DNA from: Halovenus sp037080055
GTDB taxonomy: Archaea > Halobacteriota > Halobacteria > Halobacteriales > Haloarculaceae
Direction: 5' to 3'
Assembly (NCBI RefSeq): GCF_037080055.1
Contig: NZ_JBAOJI010000002.1
Coordinates: forward strand, 62,001-126,000
DNA: 64,000 nt
In this document: positions 43,420 to 52,721 of the stretch, piece after piece
Numbering within the stretch: position 1 is the first letter of the stretch
Layout of the letters: every line of letters starts with the position of its first letter
The notes under the pieces: model-generated
Database searches by the model: none
Told to the model about the DNA's origin: nothing
Seen by the model: only the letters and a program-made list of their open reading frames with translations
Translations under genes and position numbers: made by a program

Positions 43420-44433
43420 TCACTCGATCATCGGTTCGACTGCGTCCATCGTGAACTCCTTGTCTTCCTGGCTCATTCCGCTGACGAAACCGAGTCGGAT
43501 CGCGTCGACACCCGCTATCTCGACGAAGGTTTCGAGCCGCGACCGAACCTCCTCGGGTGTCCCGACGGCGGCGACCGAATCGAGGAGGTCGTCTGGCAGG
43601 GCGTCGGCCATCGCCGCCGTGTCTCGGTCTTCCCACAGGTCGCGGATCTCCGCGACGGTGTCCTCGTAGCCCTGCTCGGCGACGGAGTTGCCGTAGAAGG
43701 GACCGTACGCGCCGATCAAGAACGAAAGCATCTGTTTGGCGATGGACCGTGCGCGCTCGGGGTCGTCGCTGGCGAAGGTCCGAATCAGCGGACTCACCCG
43801 AACTTCGTCGGTCGAGCGCTCGCCGAGGTCTGCACCGCGTGCCAGGTCTTCGAGTCGATCCTCCAGCCCCTCGACGGTGAACAACTGTGGCACCCAGCCG
43901 TCGGCGAACCGTCCCGCCAGTTCCGTGCCCTTCGGCCCGAGCGCGGCGACGTCGATTGCCGGCGGTTCGTCCGGGACGCTGCGGTCGTAACTCAGTCCGC
44001 CGAGGTCGTAGATCTCGCCGTCGTAGACGACCGAACCGCCCTCGTAGACTTCGTGGACGATATCGATGGTCTCCCGGAGTCGGCGCAGCGGGCGGTCGAA
44101 CTCGCCGCTGTGCCAGCGCTCGGCCAGCGCGGGCGAACTCGTCCCAAGTCCGAGTCGGAACCGGCCGTCAGTGATCTCGTCCATCGTCAGTGCGGTCTGG
44201 CCGTAGACGGTCGGTGCTCGCGCGTACGGCGAGAGCACGTCGTCGGTGATCCCGATCTCCTCGGTTCGCTCGGCGATGACTGTGAGCACCGGAATAATGT
44301 TCCAGCCGGTCGTCTCGCCCATCGTCACGTTCGCGAAGCCGTGTGCTTCGGCTCGCTGGGCTTGCTCGGCGATCGCGTCGATCTCGCTGTGGTCGTCGGT
44401 CATCAGTACCAGGTCGAACGGAGCGTCTGTCAT
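43420..44433 (-). CDS. LLM-class F420-dependent oxidoreductase
   Basis: 337 residues, luciferase-like TIM barrel. Features typical of the F420-using group are the N-terminal strand FDLVLMTDDHSEIDAIAEQAQ, TEEIGITDDVLSPYARAPTVYGQTALTMDEITDGRFRLGLG and DVAALGPKGTELAGRFADGW. Resembles methylene-tetrahydromethanopterin reductase-like proteins; in haloarchaea many such proteins act on unidentified substrates. Preceded by a T-rich box (about 44457-44467 on the minus strand) at leaderless distance. Confidence 0.85.
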   Translation of the reverse strand: MTDAPFDLVLMTDDHSEIDAIAEQAQRAEAHGFANVTMGETTGWNIIPVLTVIAERTEEIGITDDVLSPYARAPTVYGQTALTMDEITDGRFRLGLGTSSPALAERWHSGEFDRPLRRLRETIDIVHEVYEGGSVVYDGEIYDLGGLSYDRSVPDEPPAIDVAALGPKGTELAGRFADGWVPQLFTVEGLEDRLEDLARGADLGERSTDEVRVSPLIRTFASDDPERARSIAKQMLSFLIGAYGPFYGNSVAEQGYEDTVAEIRDLWEDRDTAAMADALPDDLLDSVAAVGTPEEVRSRLETFVEIAGVDAIRLGFVSGMSQEDKEFTMDAVEPMIE

Positions 44434-44545
44434 CTGTTGTCGCTGACACAGCCGCTGTACAAAAAACGTGGGCGCGCTAGCCCGGTCGACAGACCAAATC
44501 CGAGGGCTCCCGAAGGTCTAACACCCGACCGCCCGAAGCGCCGCT

Positions 44546-45403
44546 ATGCGCGTGCTCGTGCTCGGGTCGGGCGGCAACACGCCGATCCCGACCCCGACCT
44601 GCTCCTGTCCCGTCTGTGAACAGGCCCGCTCGGACGGCCCGCCGTACAGCCGCGGCGGTAACTCGCTGTATCTCCCCGACCTGGCGGCGATGGTCGACGC
44701 CCCCGAGTTCGCCTTCCGGGCGCTCAACCGCGAAGGCGTCGAGGACCTCGACTATATCTTCCTCACGCACTGGCACCCCGACCATGTCAACGGCCTTCGA
44801 CTGGTCCAGTCGCGGGACCTGAGCGCTCACGACGGCCTGCTTGATGCGATTGCTGGCGGCGGCCCCACACTGGTCACAACCGAGACTGTCTACGAGCGAA
44901 CCCGCGACGTTTTCGGTCAACTCGATCACTTCCGCCAGCAGGGCTTTCTCGACGTGCAGTTCCTCGACGACAAGCCCCTCACTATCGACGACACGACGAT
45001 CCGCTCGATTCCCTACGCCCTCGAAGACGACGAACTCGACGCGACGGCCTTCGAGATCACTCGCGACGACCAGACACTGCTGATCGCAGCCGACGATTCC
45101 CGGTATCTCGACGAAGACGCACTGCCCGCCGAGATCGATCTCGCGGTCTTCGAGTGTGGCTACTTCGAGCACGGTCCCGACGGCGAGCGAATTCTGACCG
45201 ACGCCGACCTGAACTTCCTCGCCGACGAACTCACCCACCAAGAAGTCGTGGATCGAATCGACCGCCTCGATCCGGACCGCGCGCTGCTCACGGAGATCGA
45301 ACACTTCACCGCCCGCAGCCACGACCACTTCGAGACGCTCGCAGCGAGCGATGCCTACGAAGGTATCGAATTCGCACACGACGGGCTGGAGATCGAGATC
45401 TGA
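44546..45403 (+). CDS. MBL-fold hydrolase, PhnP-like
   Basis: 285 residues. The metal-binding motif is THWHPDHVNGL (HxHxDH), and an N-terminal CSCPVC zinc site follows the GSGGNTPIPTP loop, as in PhnP and related phosphodiesterases that act on cyclic phosphates. The C-terminal part has ADDSRYLDED and DLAVFECGYFE. The substrate is not determined. Its stop overlaps the ATG of the following SRPBCC gene. Confidence 0.82.
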   Translation: MRVLVLGSGGNTPIPTPTCSCPVCEQARSDGPPYSRGGNSLYLPDLAAMVDAPEFAFRALNREGVEDLDYIFLTHWHPDHVNGLRLVQSRDLSAHDGLLDAIAGGGPTLVTTETVYERTRDVFGQLDHFRQQGFLDVQFLDDKPLTIDDTTIRSIPYALEDDELDATAFEITRDDQTLLIAADDSRYLDEDALPAEIDLAVFECGYFEHGPDGERILTDADLNFLADELTHQEVVDRIDRLDPDRALLTEIEHFTARSHDHFETLAASDAYEGIEFAHDGLEIEI

Positions 45404-45822
45404 TGGTCCAGATTTCTCACACACCGGACGGCCGTCGGCTGGAAGTCGCCCGACAGATCGACACCGAGCCAGCGGCGGCATGGAGGCTGCTGACCACGCC
45501 GGAGCGCTGGCCGGAGTGGGGGCCCAGCGTCAGGACTGTCGACTGTGCCGACGAGCGGATCAGCGAGGGCACGACTGGTCGGGTCCGGATTCCCGGCGGC
45601 CTGTGGATTCCTTTCGAGATTACGACCTGCCGGGAGCCGACAGCGTCTCGTCCCGGGCGGTGGGGATGGCGTGTGGCGAAGATACCGGCGACGGGACATC
45701 GGGTGGAATCCGTCGGGGAGGACTGTCGAGTCGTCTTCGAGATTCCGCTGGCTGCGGCGGGCTATGCGCCGGTCTGCTCGCGGGCGCTGGATCGGATCGA
45801 GGAACTGCTCGTAGAGAACTGA
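45403..45822 (+). CDS. SRPBCC-fold (polyketide cyclase/START-like) protein
   Basis: 139 residues from ATG 45403, coupled to the preceding hydrolase (TGATG). RRLEVARQIDTEPAAAWRLLTTPERWPEWGP is the typical N-terminal strand and helix of the START/Bet v 1-like superfamily. It probably binds a small hydrophobic ligand or acts as a cyclase. An upstream in-frame extension to 45154 lies inside the hydrolase gene. Confidence 0.78.
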   Translation: MVQISHTPDGRRLEVARQIDTEPAAAWRLLTTPERWPEWGPSVRTVDCADERISEGTTGRVRIPGGLWIPFEITTCREPTASRPGRWGWRVAKIPATGHRVESVGEDCRVVFEIPLAAAGYAPVCSRALDRIEELLVEN

Positions 45823-45970
45823 CGACTCGTCTCCACGCGTCGACATGATCTTTCTCGGGAGTCAGAAAAACTAATTCTGCCTGTCTCGCGTCGTGCCGAC
45901 TGATCGAGAGTACCCTCTGTAGAGATGGGTCGTCTGAAATAGTGAGACTGGATTACGTCGTTACGTTCAC

Positions 45971-45988
45971 AAAATATATTTATTTTCC
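45971..45988 (+). promoter_or_regulatory. AT-rich promoter of the membrane protein at 46013
   Basis: A continuous A/T stretch (AAAATATATTTATTTT) ends about 26 bases before ATG 46013. It is one of the most AT-rich segments in the window. Haloarchaeal TATA element by position. Confidence 0.45.
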
Positions 45989-46012
45989 CCAGATATTGCT
46001 GGTATATTTAGG

Positions 46013-46621
46013 ATGTGCGCTCCTGATCCAAACGACGAGTCATCCACCCCCGACCGGAGTTACCTCACGAAAGATAGCGGCTCTCGCTGGATCGAAACGA
46101 CCGATACTCGCTGGCTGTTGGCTGGGGTGCTGATTGTAGGTGTTGTTATTGGTGCACTGTTTGCTGGTGGATCGCCGTCTTTCGATGGACCGCCACCCGA
46201 CCCGGAGATCGAGTCGGTCGAGATTGTCGAGGCAGGGTGTCACGATGACGTGCGTCCGCGATCAGGGGGGAGTACTGACGGGTGGTGGGTCGGGACAATA
46301 AATAACACCTCGACGCACACCGAGGTGTCTGCACAGATCCGTCGAGTGTCGCCGCCGGGCGCGACGGTCGCCGATTATCGAGTACATGCAGAGACGCACA
46401 ACACAACAATCGAGTCCGGCGAGTGTCCCGGCCGGATCGTCTACCGTGTCGAGTACGACGCCCCTCACCTCGATGCTGCGGAGGTGATGCGGATGGAAGA
46501 GTATCTGAACGGCGAACTCAAGAGTTGTGGGAGTTCCTCTAGCGGTCCAGATGCGGGATGTGCCACGCTGCATGAAAGTCGACCGACTCATTACTCGAAC
46601 GGGACGGTCAGAGACGAATAA
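46013..46621 (+). CDS. Single-pass membrane or secreted haloarchaeal protein, unknown
   Basis: 202 residues. Hydrophobic segment at residues 34-50 (LLAGVLIVGVVIGALF) preceded by a charged N-terminus, so a membrane anchor with the C-terminal domain outside. The outer domain has five cysteines and Ser/Asn/Thr-rich stretches, plausible for disulphides and glycosylation. Codon use is somewhat more AT-rich than the neighbours, suggesting recent acquisition or relaxed selection. No family recognised. Confidence 0.6.
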   Translation: MCAPDPNDESSTPDRSYLTKDSGSRWIETTDTRWLLAGVLIVGVVIGALFAGGSPSFDGPPPDPEIESVEIVEAGCHDDVRPRSGGSTDGWWVGTINNTSTHTEVSAQIRRVSPPGATVADYRVHAETHNTTIESGECPGRIVYRVEYDAPHLDAAEVMRMEEYLNGELKSCGSSSSGPDAGCATLHESRPTHYSNGTVRDE

Positions 46622-46673
46622 CTCTGAATCGGCAGAAGAATTCAGCTCCTGCTATCTTTTACTCCACAGTACG

Positions 46674-46982
46674 TCACTCGGGGTGTTTCGCGGCCAGCAC
46701 GTCGACTTCTCCGATCTGTGGCTCCTCGGCGAGCAGTTCGTCGGCATTGGCCATCAGTTGCTCGGCGATTTCGCCGTCGAGGTGGGCCTGTCGACCGTCC
46801 TCGTCTGGGAAGGTGTCGAAGATACCGAAGGTCGTGTCGTCGAATCGGAGGGCGAACCACGTCGTCGTCTTTTCCTCTGCTTCGGCCATCGGCAGGGCAG
46901 ATTCGAGAAACTCTTCGACTTCGTCGGCCTTCTCTGGCTTGGCTTCGAGCGTCGCCTGGAGCGCGTACTCTGAGTCGGACAT
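46674..46982 (-). CDS. Antibiotic-biosynthesis-monooxygenase (ABM) domain protein
   Basis: 102 residues: a ferredoxin-like beta-alpha-beta repeat with YALQATLEAKPEKADEVEEFLES, TTWFALRFDDTTFGIFDTFPDED and AHLDGEIAEQLMANADELL, the pattern of YgiN/ABM quinol monooxygenases. Such proteins are dimeric and cofactor-free. The substrate cannot be inferred. Confidence 0.8.
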   Translation of the reverse strand: MSDSEYALQATLEAKPEKADEVEEFLESALPMAEAEEKTTTWFALRFDDTTFGIFDTFPDEDGRQAHLDGEIAEQLMANADELLAEEPQIGEVDVLAAKHPE

Positions 46983-47023
46983 TCCATATTTGTATACGTC
47001 CGACCGGCCTGTAAAGTCAGAAC

Positions 47024-48217
47024 CTACCGAGGGTGGGACGTGGCTGCCGACTCAGTTCTGTGCCGGCGGTACTGCCGAACGAGCAGACCGACACTCACGA
47101 GCAGCGTCGCGCCGAGCAGCCAGAAGGCGGTGACGAAGTCGGTCATCTCCGCGACCAGTCCGACGAAGCCGGGACCGAGTGCGTTCGCCGTCAGAAAGAC
47201 CGCCCGCGAGGCCCCGACGGCACTTCCCATGCTCCCGTCGGGGGCGGCCTCCATCACGACCGTATCCGCGATGGGAAAGCCGGACTTGTAGCCCAGCGCG
47301 GTCAGAATCGTCCCGACCGCAATCACTGGCAGCGAGGGAGCGATCAGCACCAAGACGGTACCCACGAGGGCAACGAGCAGGCCACAGATTCCGACGACCA
47401 GTCGGGAGAACCGATCCGAGAGATCACCCGCGATCGGTTTGGCGAAGATGCCGGCCGCAAAGAGGAGCGCGAAACTCGCGCCCGCGACCGTCTCGGAGAA
47501 GCCACCGGCGACCAGCAGCGTCGGGAAGAAGTTCGTCAGCCCGCCGACGAAGAAATAGAAGATAGAGAAGGCGATCAGCGTCTCCCGTTGATCGCGGGTC
47601 GCGACGAGTTGGCCGGCCGTCTCTCCCGGTGAGAGTTCGACAGCGGACCACTCGTAGGGCTCACGATTCCAGACGACGTACAGCAGGCCGACCGCCGCGA
47701 GGACGACGATCACCGGCAGAAACGCCACCTGCCACGCGGTCGTCGCGAGGACGAGGACGGCCAGTCCAGAAGCGATTACACCGCCCACGTCCGTCCCGGC
47801 GGAGTAGATGCCGAGTGCGCGCCCGCGGCGGGCCGTGAACAGATCACCGAGCAGCGCGCGGGAGGGACTGGCGAACAGGCCCTTGCCGACACCCAGCAGG
47901 ATGACTGCGCCGACGAACAGCGCCGCAGTTACGGACAGCGCAATCGCCACGAAGCCGGCGACGAGCACGACGAATCCCGGGACGATCAGCGTCACCCGTG
48001 AGAGTTCGTCGGAGTAGGTGCCGCTGGGGTACTGGACTACGGCATAGACCAGCCCGAAGGCGGTCAGTGCTGCGCCGATTCCCGCCGGAGAGAAGGCGAG
48101 TGTCTCGGTGATTCGGGGCAAAAGCGGCGGCAACAGAAACCGCCCACACTGCAGTGTCGCCCAGCCGAGCGCGAGAACGAGCAGGATCCGATTGTTGTGG
48201 CTGAGACGGCCCGTCAC
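47024..48217 (-). CDS. Major facilitator superfamily transporter
   Basis: 397 residues with about 12 hydrophobic segments. MFS signature-like loops occur after helix 2 (YPSGTYSDELSR) and near helix 8 (AKPIAGDLSDRFSRL). No substrate-specific motif is recognised. Starts right after prs with a 4-base overlap (ATGA), so it shares its transcript. Confidence 0.85.
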   Translation of the reverse strand: MTGRLSHNNRILLVLALGWATLQCGRFLLPPLLPRITETLAFSPAGIGAALTAFGLVYAVVQYPSGTYSDELSRVTLIVPGFVVLVAGFVAIALSVTAALFVGAVILLGVGKGLFASPSRALLGDLFTARRGRALGIYSAGTDVGGVIASGLAVLVLATTAWQVAFLPVIVVLAAVGLLYVVWNREPYEWSAVELSPGETAGQLVATRDQRETLIAFSIFYFFVGGLTNFFPTLLVAGGFSETVAGASFALLFAAGIFAKPIAGDLSDRFSRLVVGICGLLVALVGTVLVLIAPSLPVIAVGTILTALGYKSGFPIADTVVMEAAPDGSMGSAVGASRAVFLTANALGPGFVGLVAEMTDFVTAFWLLGATLLVSVGLLVRQYRRHRTESAATSHPR

Positions 48218-49056
48218 AGCGCGTCTGCAATCGCCGGCGCGACGCTCACTTCGCTGACGCCCCGTTCGATGGTGTCGGTGCCGTAGATGGCCTCGACGCC
48301 GGCCCGGGCCAGTTTCAGCCGGGCGTTGCGAACCAACAGCGGGTGGACGCAGGTCACGAAGACGCGGGTGGCGTCGCGGTCGTTCAACACGTCGACGGAC
48401 TGGCTCATCGTCGATCCGGTCGCGATGATGTCGTCGACAAGCACCACGTCACGGCCGGTGACGGCGGCCTCGCTGGGCTCGATTTCGACCTCGCTGCCGG
48501 AGTGGCGGGTCTTCTCGAAGTGATCGACGCTCCCGCGACCGTAGGCCTCTCGAACCGTCTCGGCGAGGCCGATCGCGCCCTCGTCGGGTGAGAGAAAGAG
48601 CGGATCGGTCAGGTCGCCGAGTGGCTCGGCGAGTCGACCGGCGGCGTCGACTGGTTCGCTCGGTACGTCGAAAAAGTCACAGACGGCGGTTTCGTGGGGG
48701 TTAACGGTCAGAACCCGGTCGCTTCCGGTGGAGATGGCCCGGGCCATCGCACGGGCCGAAACCGGCTCGCCCGCCTCGAAGGCGCTGTCCTGCCGGGCGT
48801 ATCCCATATACGGCAGGACAGTCGTCACGTCTTCGACTCCCGATTCGGCCAGCGCGTCCTGCAACTGGAGCAGTTCGACCCAATCTCCATCCGAAACCGT
48901 CGAGGCGACGACGACTGCACGATCAGCCTCGCCGGTGATCTGGACGACGCGCTCCCCGTCCGGGAACTGTTCGTAGGAGACGGCAGCGAGTTCCTCGCCC
49001 GTCTCGGCGGCGAGTTCGGCCGCCAGCCCCTGTGTGGCCGACCCTGCAACGATCAT
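48214..49056 (-). CDS. prs: Ribose-phosphate diphosphokinase (PRPP synthetase)
   Basis: 280 residues from ATG 49056 (IVAGSATQGLAAEL). ATP-binding segment TTVLPYMGYARQDSAFEAGE, metal-binding VNPHETAVCDFF, and the PRPP loop VVLVDDIIATGSTM are all present. It produces PRPP, needed for nucleotides and for nicotinate mononucleotide used by CobT. The upstream frame to 49194 is not archaeal-like and lies in the intergenic region. MFS gene follows in the same operon. Confidence 0.92.
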   Translation of the reverse strand: MIVAGSATQGLAAELAAETGEELAAVSYEQFPDGERVVQITGEADRAVVVASTVSDGDWVELLQLQDALAESGVEDVTTVLPYMGYARQDSAFEAGEPVSARAMARAISTGSDRVLTVNPHETAVCDFFDVPSEPVDAAGRLAEPLGDLTDPLFLSPDEGAIGLAETVREAYGRGSVDHFEKTRHSGSEVEIEPSEAAVTGRDVVLVDDIIATGSTMSQSVDVLNDRDATRVFVTCVHPLLVRNARLKLARAGVEAIYGTDTIERGVSEVSVAPAIADAL

Positions 49057-49250
49057 GTTGGGCCAGTCGCCGCCCGCGGTAAACCCCCTTTCGATTTCTG
49101 ACCGAACGCTGTTGGCCCGCACTGTATCCACATAAATATCCGGACGATTCCTGCGCCAGAGAGAGCGTGATGTGTGTATATCCCGATCCGGCACAAAGAT
49201 TGCATAACGTGAATTGAGCGTTTCGGCTGTCGAAATTACCGTTTGGGCAA

Positions 49251-51845
49251 ATGATACAACAGGGATACGTCTTCGTCTTCATCCTCACTGGTGTGATCTG
49301 TCTACTCGGGGGTGCCAGCGTCCGGAATCTCTCCTATCCGGCGGTCCGTCGCAGCCTCGTTGGGCTGCTCGCGTTCAACGGCATCTGGTCGCTTCTGGTG
49401 GCGGCGCAGTTGGTCACGACGGCCCCGTCGATCGTCCGGGCCATTCACATCGCTGCGCTGATCTTCGGCATCGCAACTGTCTTCGTGTGGCTTGCGTTCG
49501 CTTCCGCCTACTCCGGCCGAGAGTACCATCGCCATCGCTCGCTCCGAACTGCTGCTCTGGTTGTCTTTCTGGGGATCGTTACGGTCAAACTGACCAATCC
49601 GATCCACGGGTTCTATTTCAGTACCTCGGCCGTCTCCGAGCCGTTCGTCCACACCGCGATCACGTATCACAGTCCGCACTGGTTCGTCACCGGGTTTTCC
49701 TACACCACGGCTAGTGTCGGCTTCCTCTGGCTGTTCGAGTCGTTCAACCGACGCGGCGACGAGTCTCTCCGCCCGACACTGCTCTACGCGCTCGTGTTTG
49801 CCACCGCCCTTCCCATCATCCCCTACGGGCTGTCGTCGTACGCTGACTTTCTGATCCGGACGAACTACGAGCCACTCGGCGTTGCGGTGTTCGCCCTCGG
49901 TGTCTCCTCGTACGCGCGCACAGAGTTCACTCACCACAGTTCCCCCGGCCAGTCGACGCTGGTCGACAGTCTCTCCGATGCGGGGCTTCTCCTCGACGAC
50001 TCCGGCGTTGTCCTCAATCACAACGAGCGTGCCGAGGAGATTCTGGATCGACCACACATCCCTCGTGTCCCGCTCGAACAGATCGACCCGGAGCTCGCGG
50101 CACTGGAGCCGGGAGAGACGACGCGGTTCACCTACGACCTGTCCGGCCAGAGCCGTGTCTACGAGGCCAGCCGGTCGTCTGTCGAAGACTCGCTCATCGC
50201 CAGCGAGATCATCTCGCTCAAAAACGTCACGCGGGTGACGCGGCTCGAACAACTGACGAGCATCCATCAGGAACTCGGCGATGCGCTGGTCAACGCGACC
50301 GACCCGGACAAACTCGTCCAGACGATTCCCCGGCAGTTCGCCGAGATCGACGCCTACGAACTGGTCTGGCTCTCTCCGGCCTCTGAACAGGACGAAACGG
50401 CACTGTCGAGCGACCGTAACCCGTCGTCGAGAGCCACCGACGCGCCGGGGGCCGTCGTCTGTGGACCGTCTGCCTACACCGACTGGACGACCTCGAACGC
50501 AGCGCCGACCGAACCGGTTCTGCGGGCGGCGCGGGACCGGGAGACGACCCGCGCTGACATCGAATCGAGTACGGCGGAGTGGAGCGACCGACTCGGGGAT
50601 CACGGTGTTACCGACAGCCTCGCCGTCCCGTTTTCGGCCACCGACGATCAGAGCTACGTCCTCGGGATCTACACCACTGCCGCCGATGGATTCGACGCCG
50701 CCGAACGCCAGTTGATCGAGGAGATCTGTCGGCGGATTCCCGAGACGATCCAGCGAATGGCCGCCCACCGGGAAGCACTCCAGTACAAAGAAGCGATCAC
50801 GCACGCGGGAACGGCTGTTTTTATTACGGACCCCGACGGGACGATCCAGTACGTCAACCCGGCGTTCGAGCGACTCACCGGCTACTCCGCGGCGGAGGCT
50901 GTCGGCGAGACCCCACACATTCTCACTTCCGGCGAGATGAGCGACGAGCATTACGACAAGCTCTGGGAGACGATCACCGCCGGAAACGTCTTCGAGGAAC
51001 GCATCGTCAACAAGACCAAAAGCGGGGACCGGTACATCGCCGAGCAGACCATCTCTCCGGTACTCAACGACGGTGAGCCGGTCGCTTTCGTCGCGATCCA
51101 GTTCGAGGTGACCGACAAGATTCTCCGCGAACAACGGCTGTCGGTGCTCCGCAGAGTCCTGCGACACAACCTCCGGACGGAACTCAACGTCATCGACGGC
51201 CACGCGACGCTGCTCGAAGACCGCCTGACAGACCGGCTCGGCTCTGGCACCCTCCCCGACGACGTTTCCGAATCGATCGAGACGATCCGGACGCACGCGG
51301 CCGAACTCGCCAGCCAGTCGGATACGGCCAGAGAGATCGAACAGGCGCTCTCCCGCGACGAGACTGGTCGGGTCCGCGTCTCGACGACGGAACTCGCCAA
51401 GACTGCCGAAGAAACCGCCGAGTTTCTCGGCGGTACCTGTGCGGTTTCGGTCGCCGAGGATGTCACCCAGTGGCAGGTCGACGTGGAACTGACTCGTGTG
51501 GTCAAGGAACTCATCGAAAACGCCATCGTTCACAGCGAGTGCGACCCGTCGACGGTCGATGTCCAATTCAGTCTCGAACGGCAGGACAGCGATCTGGTAC
51601 TCACCGTCGAAGACGACGGGCCCGGAATGTCCGAGCAGGAACTCATCTTCGTCGAGGAGGGTGAGGAGGACCCCCTCCGCCACGGCAGTGGACTGGATCT
51701 GTGGCTGGTCTACTGGCTCACCGTCTCGGTTGGCGGGTCGATCAGTGCCTCGACCGGTGACGAAGGGACGATCATCCGCGTGACCGTCCCGCTTCGGGCC
51801 GGGTCTGACGCCGATTCACGGGCGCAATCTGCCGTCAGTGATTGA
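49251..51845 (+). CDS. Histidine kinase with 7TM N-terminal sensor, PAS and GAF-like domains
   Basis: 864 residues. Residues 1-220 hold seven hydrophobic segments, the haloarchaeal 7TM-kinase type. A PAS-like segment follows (about 235-340), then a GAF-like region (about 345-510), then a second PAS (about 520-620, ending VAIQFEVTDKILREQ). The H-box is LRRVLRHNLRTELN and the ATPase motifs are VVKELIENAIVH, VEDDGPGM and GSGLDLWLVYW. The receiver partner is not nearby. The signal could be a lipid, light or small molecule; nothing fixes it. Confidence 0.87.
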   Translation: MIQQGYVFVFILTGVICLLGGASVRNLSYPAVRRSLVGLLAFNGIWSLLVAAQLVTTAPSIVRAIHIAALIFGIATVFVWLAFASAYSGREYHRHRSLRTAALVVFLGIVTVKLTNPIHGFYFSTSAVSEPFVHTAITYHSPHWFVTGFSYTTASVGFLWLFESFNRRGDESLRPTLLYALVFATALPIIPYGLSSYADFLIRTNYEPLGVAVFALGVSSYARTEFTHHSSPGQSTLVDSLSDAGLLLDDSGVVLNHNERAEEILDRPHIPRVPLEQIDPELAALEPGETTRFTYDLSGQSRVYEASRSSVEDSLIASEIISLKNVTRVTRLEQLTSIHQELGDALVNATDPDKLVQTIPRQFAEIDAYELVWLSPASEQDETALSSDRNPSSRATDAPGAVVCGPSAYTDWTTSNAAPTEPVLRAARDRETTRADIESSTAEWSDRLGDHGVTDSLAVPFSATDDQSYVLGIYTTAADGFDAAERQLIEEICRRIPETIQRMAAHREALQYKEAITHAGTAVFITDPDGTIQYVNPAFERLTGYSAAEAVGETPHILTSGEMSDEHYDKLWETITAGNVFEERIVNKTKSGDRYIAEQTISPVLNDGEPVAFVAIQFEVTDKILREQRLSVLRRVLRHNLRTELNVIDGHATLLEDRLTDRLGSGTLPDDVSESIETIRTHAAELASQSDTAREIEQALSRDETGRVRVSTTELAKTAEETAEFLGGTCAVSVAEDVTQWQVDVELTRVVKELIENAIVHSECDPSTVDVQFSLERQDSDLVLTVEDDGPGMSEQELIFVEEGEEDPLRHGSGLDLWLVYWLTVSVGGSISASTGDEGTIIRVTVPLRAGSDADSRAQSAVSD

Positions 51846-51849
51846 CTCC

Positions 51850-52719
51850 CTACTCCCGCAGTGCGAGAAAACTCGTCACGTCGCGCAGTCCAATAGCCTG
51901 TGACCGCCAGCCACCGTGGCCGTCGTGGGTCACGCCGGGATCCGCCGCGACGTGGACCGTTCCCTCGGTGTCGATCACTGCCAGCGTCTGCCCGTACGCG
52001 AGCAGGTGTGGCTCCGTACCCGGCAGGGAGAGTTCGGTCCACCCCTCACCATCGCGTTCGAGGAGTCGTCCGTCGACGACTGCGTGCGCTCGCTCGCCGT
52101 CCGCGACGACGGCCGTGGCGTCGCCCTCGTACACACGCTCCCAGTCGCCCTCGCGGTTCTCGTAGATTCCGTCTGCCGCCGCGGCCAGTGCGCCGTCGGG
52201 AGAGAGATCACGCACGTCGCTCAGGCCAACTGCTTCGAGATCCTCGCCGACCCGGAGAAGTTCCGCCGCGGCCAGCAGGTTCCCCACGAAGCGCTGCGGA
52301 TCGTCTACACTCCCGACCGTCTCCCAGTCCTCGGCGGTTGCATCGGCGAGTCCGCCGGTTCGGTCCAGTCGGGCAACTCGCTCGGAATCCGCCGCGTAGA
52401 CCCATTTGCCGTCGATGCCGACGGCCGCGGCGGGGCCGAATCTGAGCGACTGGAGTCCGTCGCCAGTTCTGCGCGAGACAGCTTCGTCGGTGGCGACGAT
52501 CACTGTCTGCCCGTCGGTGGCGAGTCCGTGGACCGTCCCGCGGTCGAGCAGCGAGAACTGACCGACCTGTGCGGCGGCCACGTCGATCCGAGTCACGCCG
52601 AGACCGCTGCCAGCCAGCAGCGTCGTCTCCTCGCGCTTCTCGCCGAACAGCATCCGCTCGTCGTCTGCGTTGTCGCCCTCTACCTCGTCTCCGTCGTCGT
52701 CTGGTTCGAGTTCTGTCAT
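51850..52719 (-). CDS. Beta-propeller protein upstream-coupled to hemL (HVO_0234-like)
   Basis: 289 residues. An acidic N-terminus is followed by repeats of TDGQTVIVATDEAV-type and WVYAADSERVARLDR strands, fitting a propeller without signal peptide. I associate it with the haloarchaeal HVO_0234-family beta-propellers, with moderate certainty. It begins two bases downstream of the hemL stop, so they are probably co-transcribed; a role in tetrapyrrole synthesis is conjecture. Confidence 0.65.
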   Translation of the reverse strand: MTELEPDDDGDEVEGDNADDERMLFGEKREETTLLAGSGLGVTRIDVAAAQVGQFSLLDRGTVHGLATDGQTVIVATDEAVSRRTGDGLQSLRFGPAAAVGIDGKWVYAADSERVARLDRTGGLADATAEDWETVGSVDDPQRFVGNLLAAAELLRVGEDLEAVGLSDVRDLSPDGALAAAADGIYENREGDWERVYEGDATAVVADGERAHAVVDGRLLERDGEGWTELSLPGTEPHLLAYGQTLAVIDTEGTVHVAADPGVTHDGHGGWRSQAIGLRDVTSFLALRE

Positions 52720-52721
52720 GG

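Noticed and set aside
49302..51683. 793-residue open frame antisense to the 7TM histidine kinase
   Set aside because: The plus-strand frame has full kinase motifs; the antisense frame is a GC-rich shadow without motifs.
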